Source of the DNA: an uncultured Clostridia bacterium
Lineage (GTDB): Bacteria > Bacillota > Clostridia > Christensenellales > Aristaeellaceae
DNA length: 6,684 nucleotides
Direction of reading: 5' to 3'
NCBI GenBank assembly: GCA_947600345.1
Contig: CANQGC010000163.1
Coordinates: 1 to 6,684, forward strand
The notes under the pieces were generated by a model. It saw nothing but the letters and a program-made list of their open reading frames with translations, was not told the DNA's origin and did not search any database. Positions within the stretch are counted from its first letter, which is position 1; every line of letters begins with the position of its first letter. A program made the translations under genes and the position numbers. Below, one piece after another: positions 6,258 to 6,684 of the stretch.

Positions 6258-6684
6258 ATGGAGCGAGGCGCGGCCGTGGCCATCGCCGCGGCGTACGAGA
6301 AGCCCAACTACGGAACGGCGCTGCAGGCGTTCGCGCTGCAGCATGCGCTGGACGAGCTGGGCGTCCCCAATGAGATACTGCGCGTCGAGGGCGGGCTGCG
6401 GCGGGAGATCGCCCGCAACCGCCGGGAGTTCTACCTGCGCCACCTGCTGGATTTCGCGCTCTACTGCAACAAGGCGGGCCTGGCGCGCAGCGTCCTCCGG
6501 CGCAAGCTCGACGCCCGGTTCCGCGCGGAGTGGGCGCGGCGCTGCGAACCCTTTGCGCGCTTTGCGGGCGAACACCTGCGCTTCTCGCCGGCGTTCGACG
6601 GCATGGAGGCGCTGCGCGAGGGCTGCCGGAGCTACCGCGCGGTGCTGGTGGGCAGCGACCAGACCTGGCTGCCGGTGAACGCGT
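6258..6684 (+). CDS. Polysaccharide pyruvyl transferase family protein, N-terminal part (3' end outside window)
   Basis: The frame is open from ATG 6258 to the window end, giving 142 residues without a stop. The start resembles the polysaccharide pyruvyl transferase family: a short beta strand, then NYGTALQAFALQHALDELG (17-35), a charged helical stretch, and VLVGSDQTW at 129-137, the family's conserved VGSDQxW motif. Members transfer pyruvate from phosphoenolpyruvate to a sugar of an EPS repeat unit as a ketal, adding a negative charge, but many in gut Firmicutes capsule loci are unproven and some may act otherwise. The catalytic C-terminal half is not visible. It follows the GT8 gene by 14 bases, so it belongs to the same transcript. 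Family placement is fairly sure from two motifs; the reaction is inference. Confidence 0.8.
   Translation, partial: MERGAAVAIAAAYEKPNYGTALQAFALQHALDELGVPNEILRVEGGLRREIARNRREFYLRHLLDFALYCNKAGLARSVLRRKLDARFRAEWARRCEPFARFAGEHLRFSPAFDGMEALREGCRSYRAVLVGSDQTWLPVNA

Overview
The window is 6.7 kb of very GC-rich DNA carrying eight genes, all on the + strand, tightly packed and with no sign of a mobile element, tRNA, rRNA or CRISPR. It is an internal piece of a capsule or exopolysaccharide (EPS) synthesis locus. The bacterial tyrosine kinase, PHP-type tyrosine phosphatase and LytR-CpsA-Psr ligase trio is typical of Firmicutes, and strong purine-rich ribosome binding sites stand before most starts. I infer a high-GC member of the Clostridia or a relative, possibly from the gut, but the sequence does not fix the taxon.

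Layout. 1-627: the C-terminal part of a CpsD/Wze-type tyrosine kinase, cut by the window start. 627-1364: its CpsB-type PHP phosphatase, translationally coupled to it. 1365-1426: an AT-rich gap, the only one that looks like an internal promoter. 1427-2275: an LCP-family glycopolymer ligase. 2296-3528: UDP-glucose 6-dehydrogenase (TTG start). 3540-4493: UDP-glucuronate decarboxylase (UDP-xylose synthase). 4506-5174: a short polyprenyl-phosphate glycosyl-1-phosphate transferase. 5209-6243: a family 8 glycosyltransferase. 6258 to the window end: the N-terminal part of a polysaccharide pyruvyl transferase family protein.

How the genes fit together (inference from families). Ugd and Uxs convert UDP-glucose to UDP-glucuronate and then UDP-xylose. 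The phosphoglycosyl transferase puts the first sugar phosphate on undecaprenyl phosphate, and the GT8 enzyme and presumably further transferases downstream extend the repeat unit. The last gene may add pyruvate ketals. The kinase/phosphatase pair would control chain length and export, and the LCP protein would attach the finished polymer to peptidoglycan. The flippase, polymerase and Wzz/CpsC-like activator are not in the window and are expected just outside it.

I see no clear undescribed system. The points most worth a second look are the altered P-loop of the kinase, the anchoring of the LCP protein, the adjacent UDP-xylose pathway with an altered motif in Uxs, the promoter-like AT-rich gap, and a context bias in the rare Ile codon ATA.
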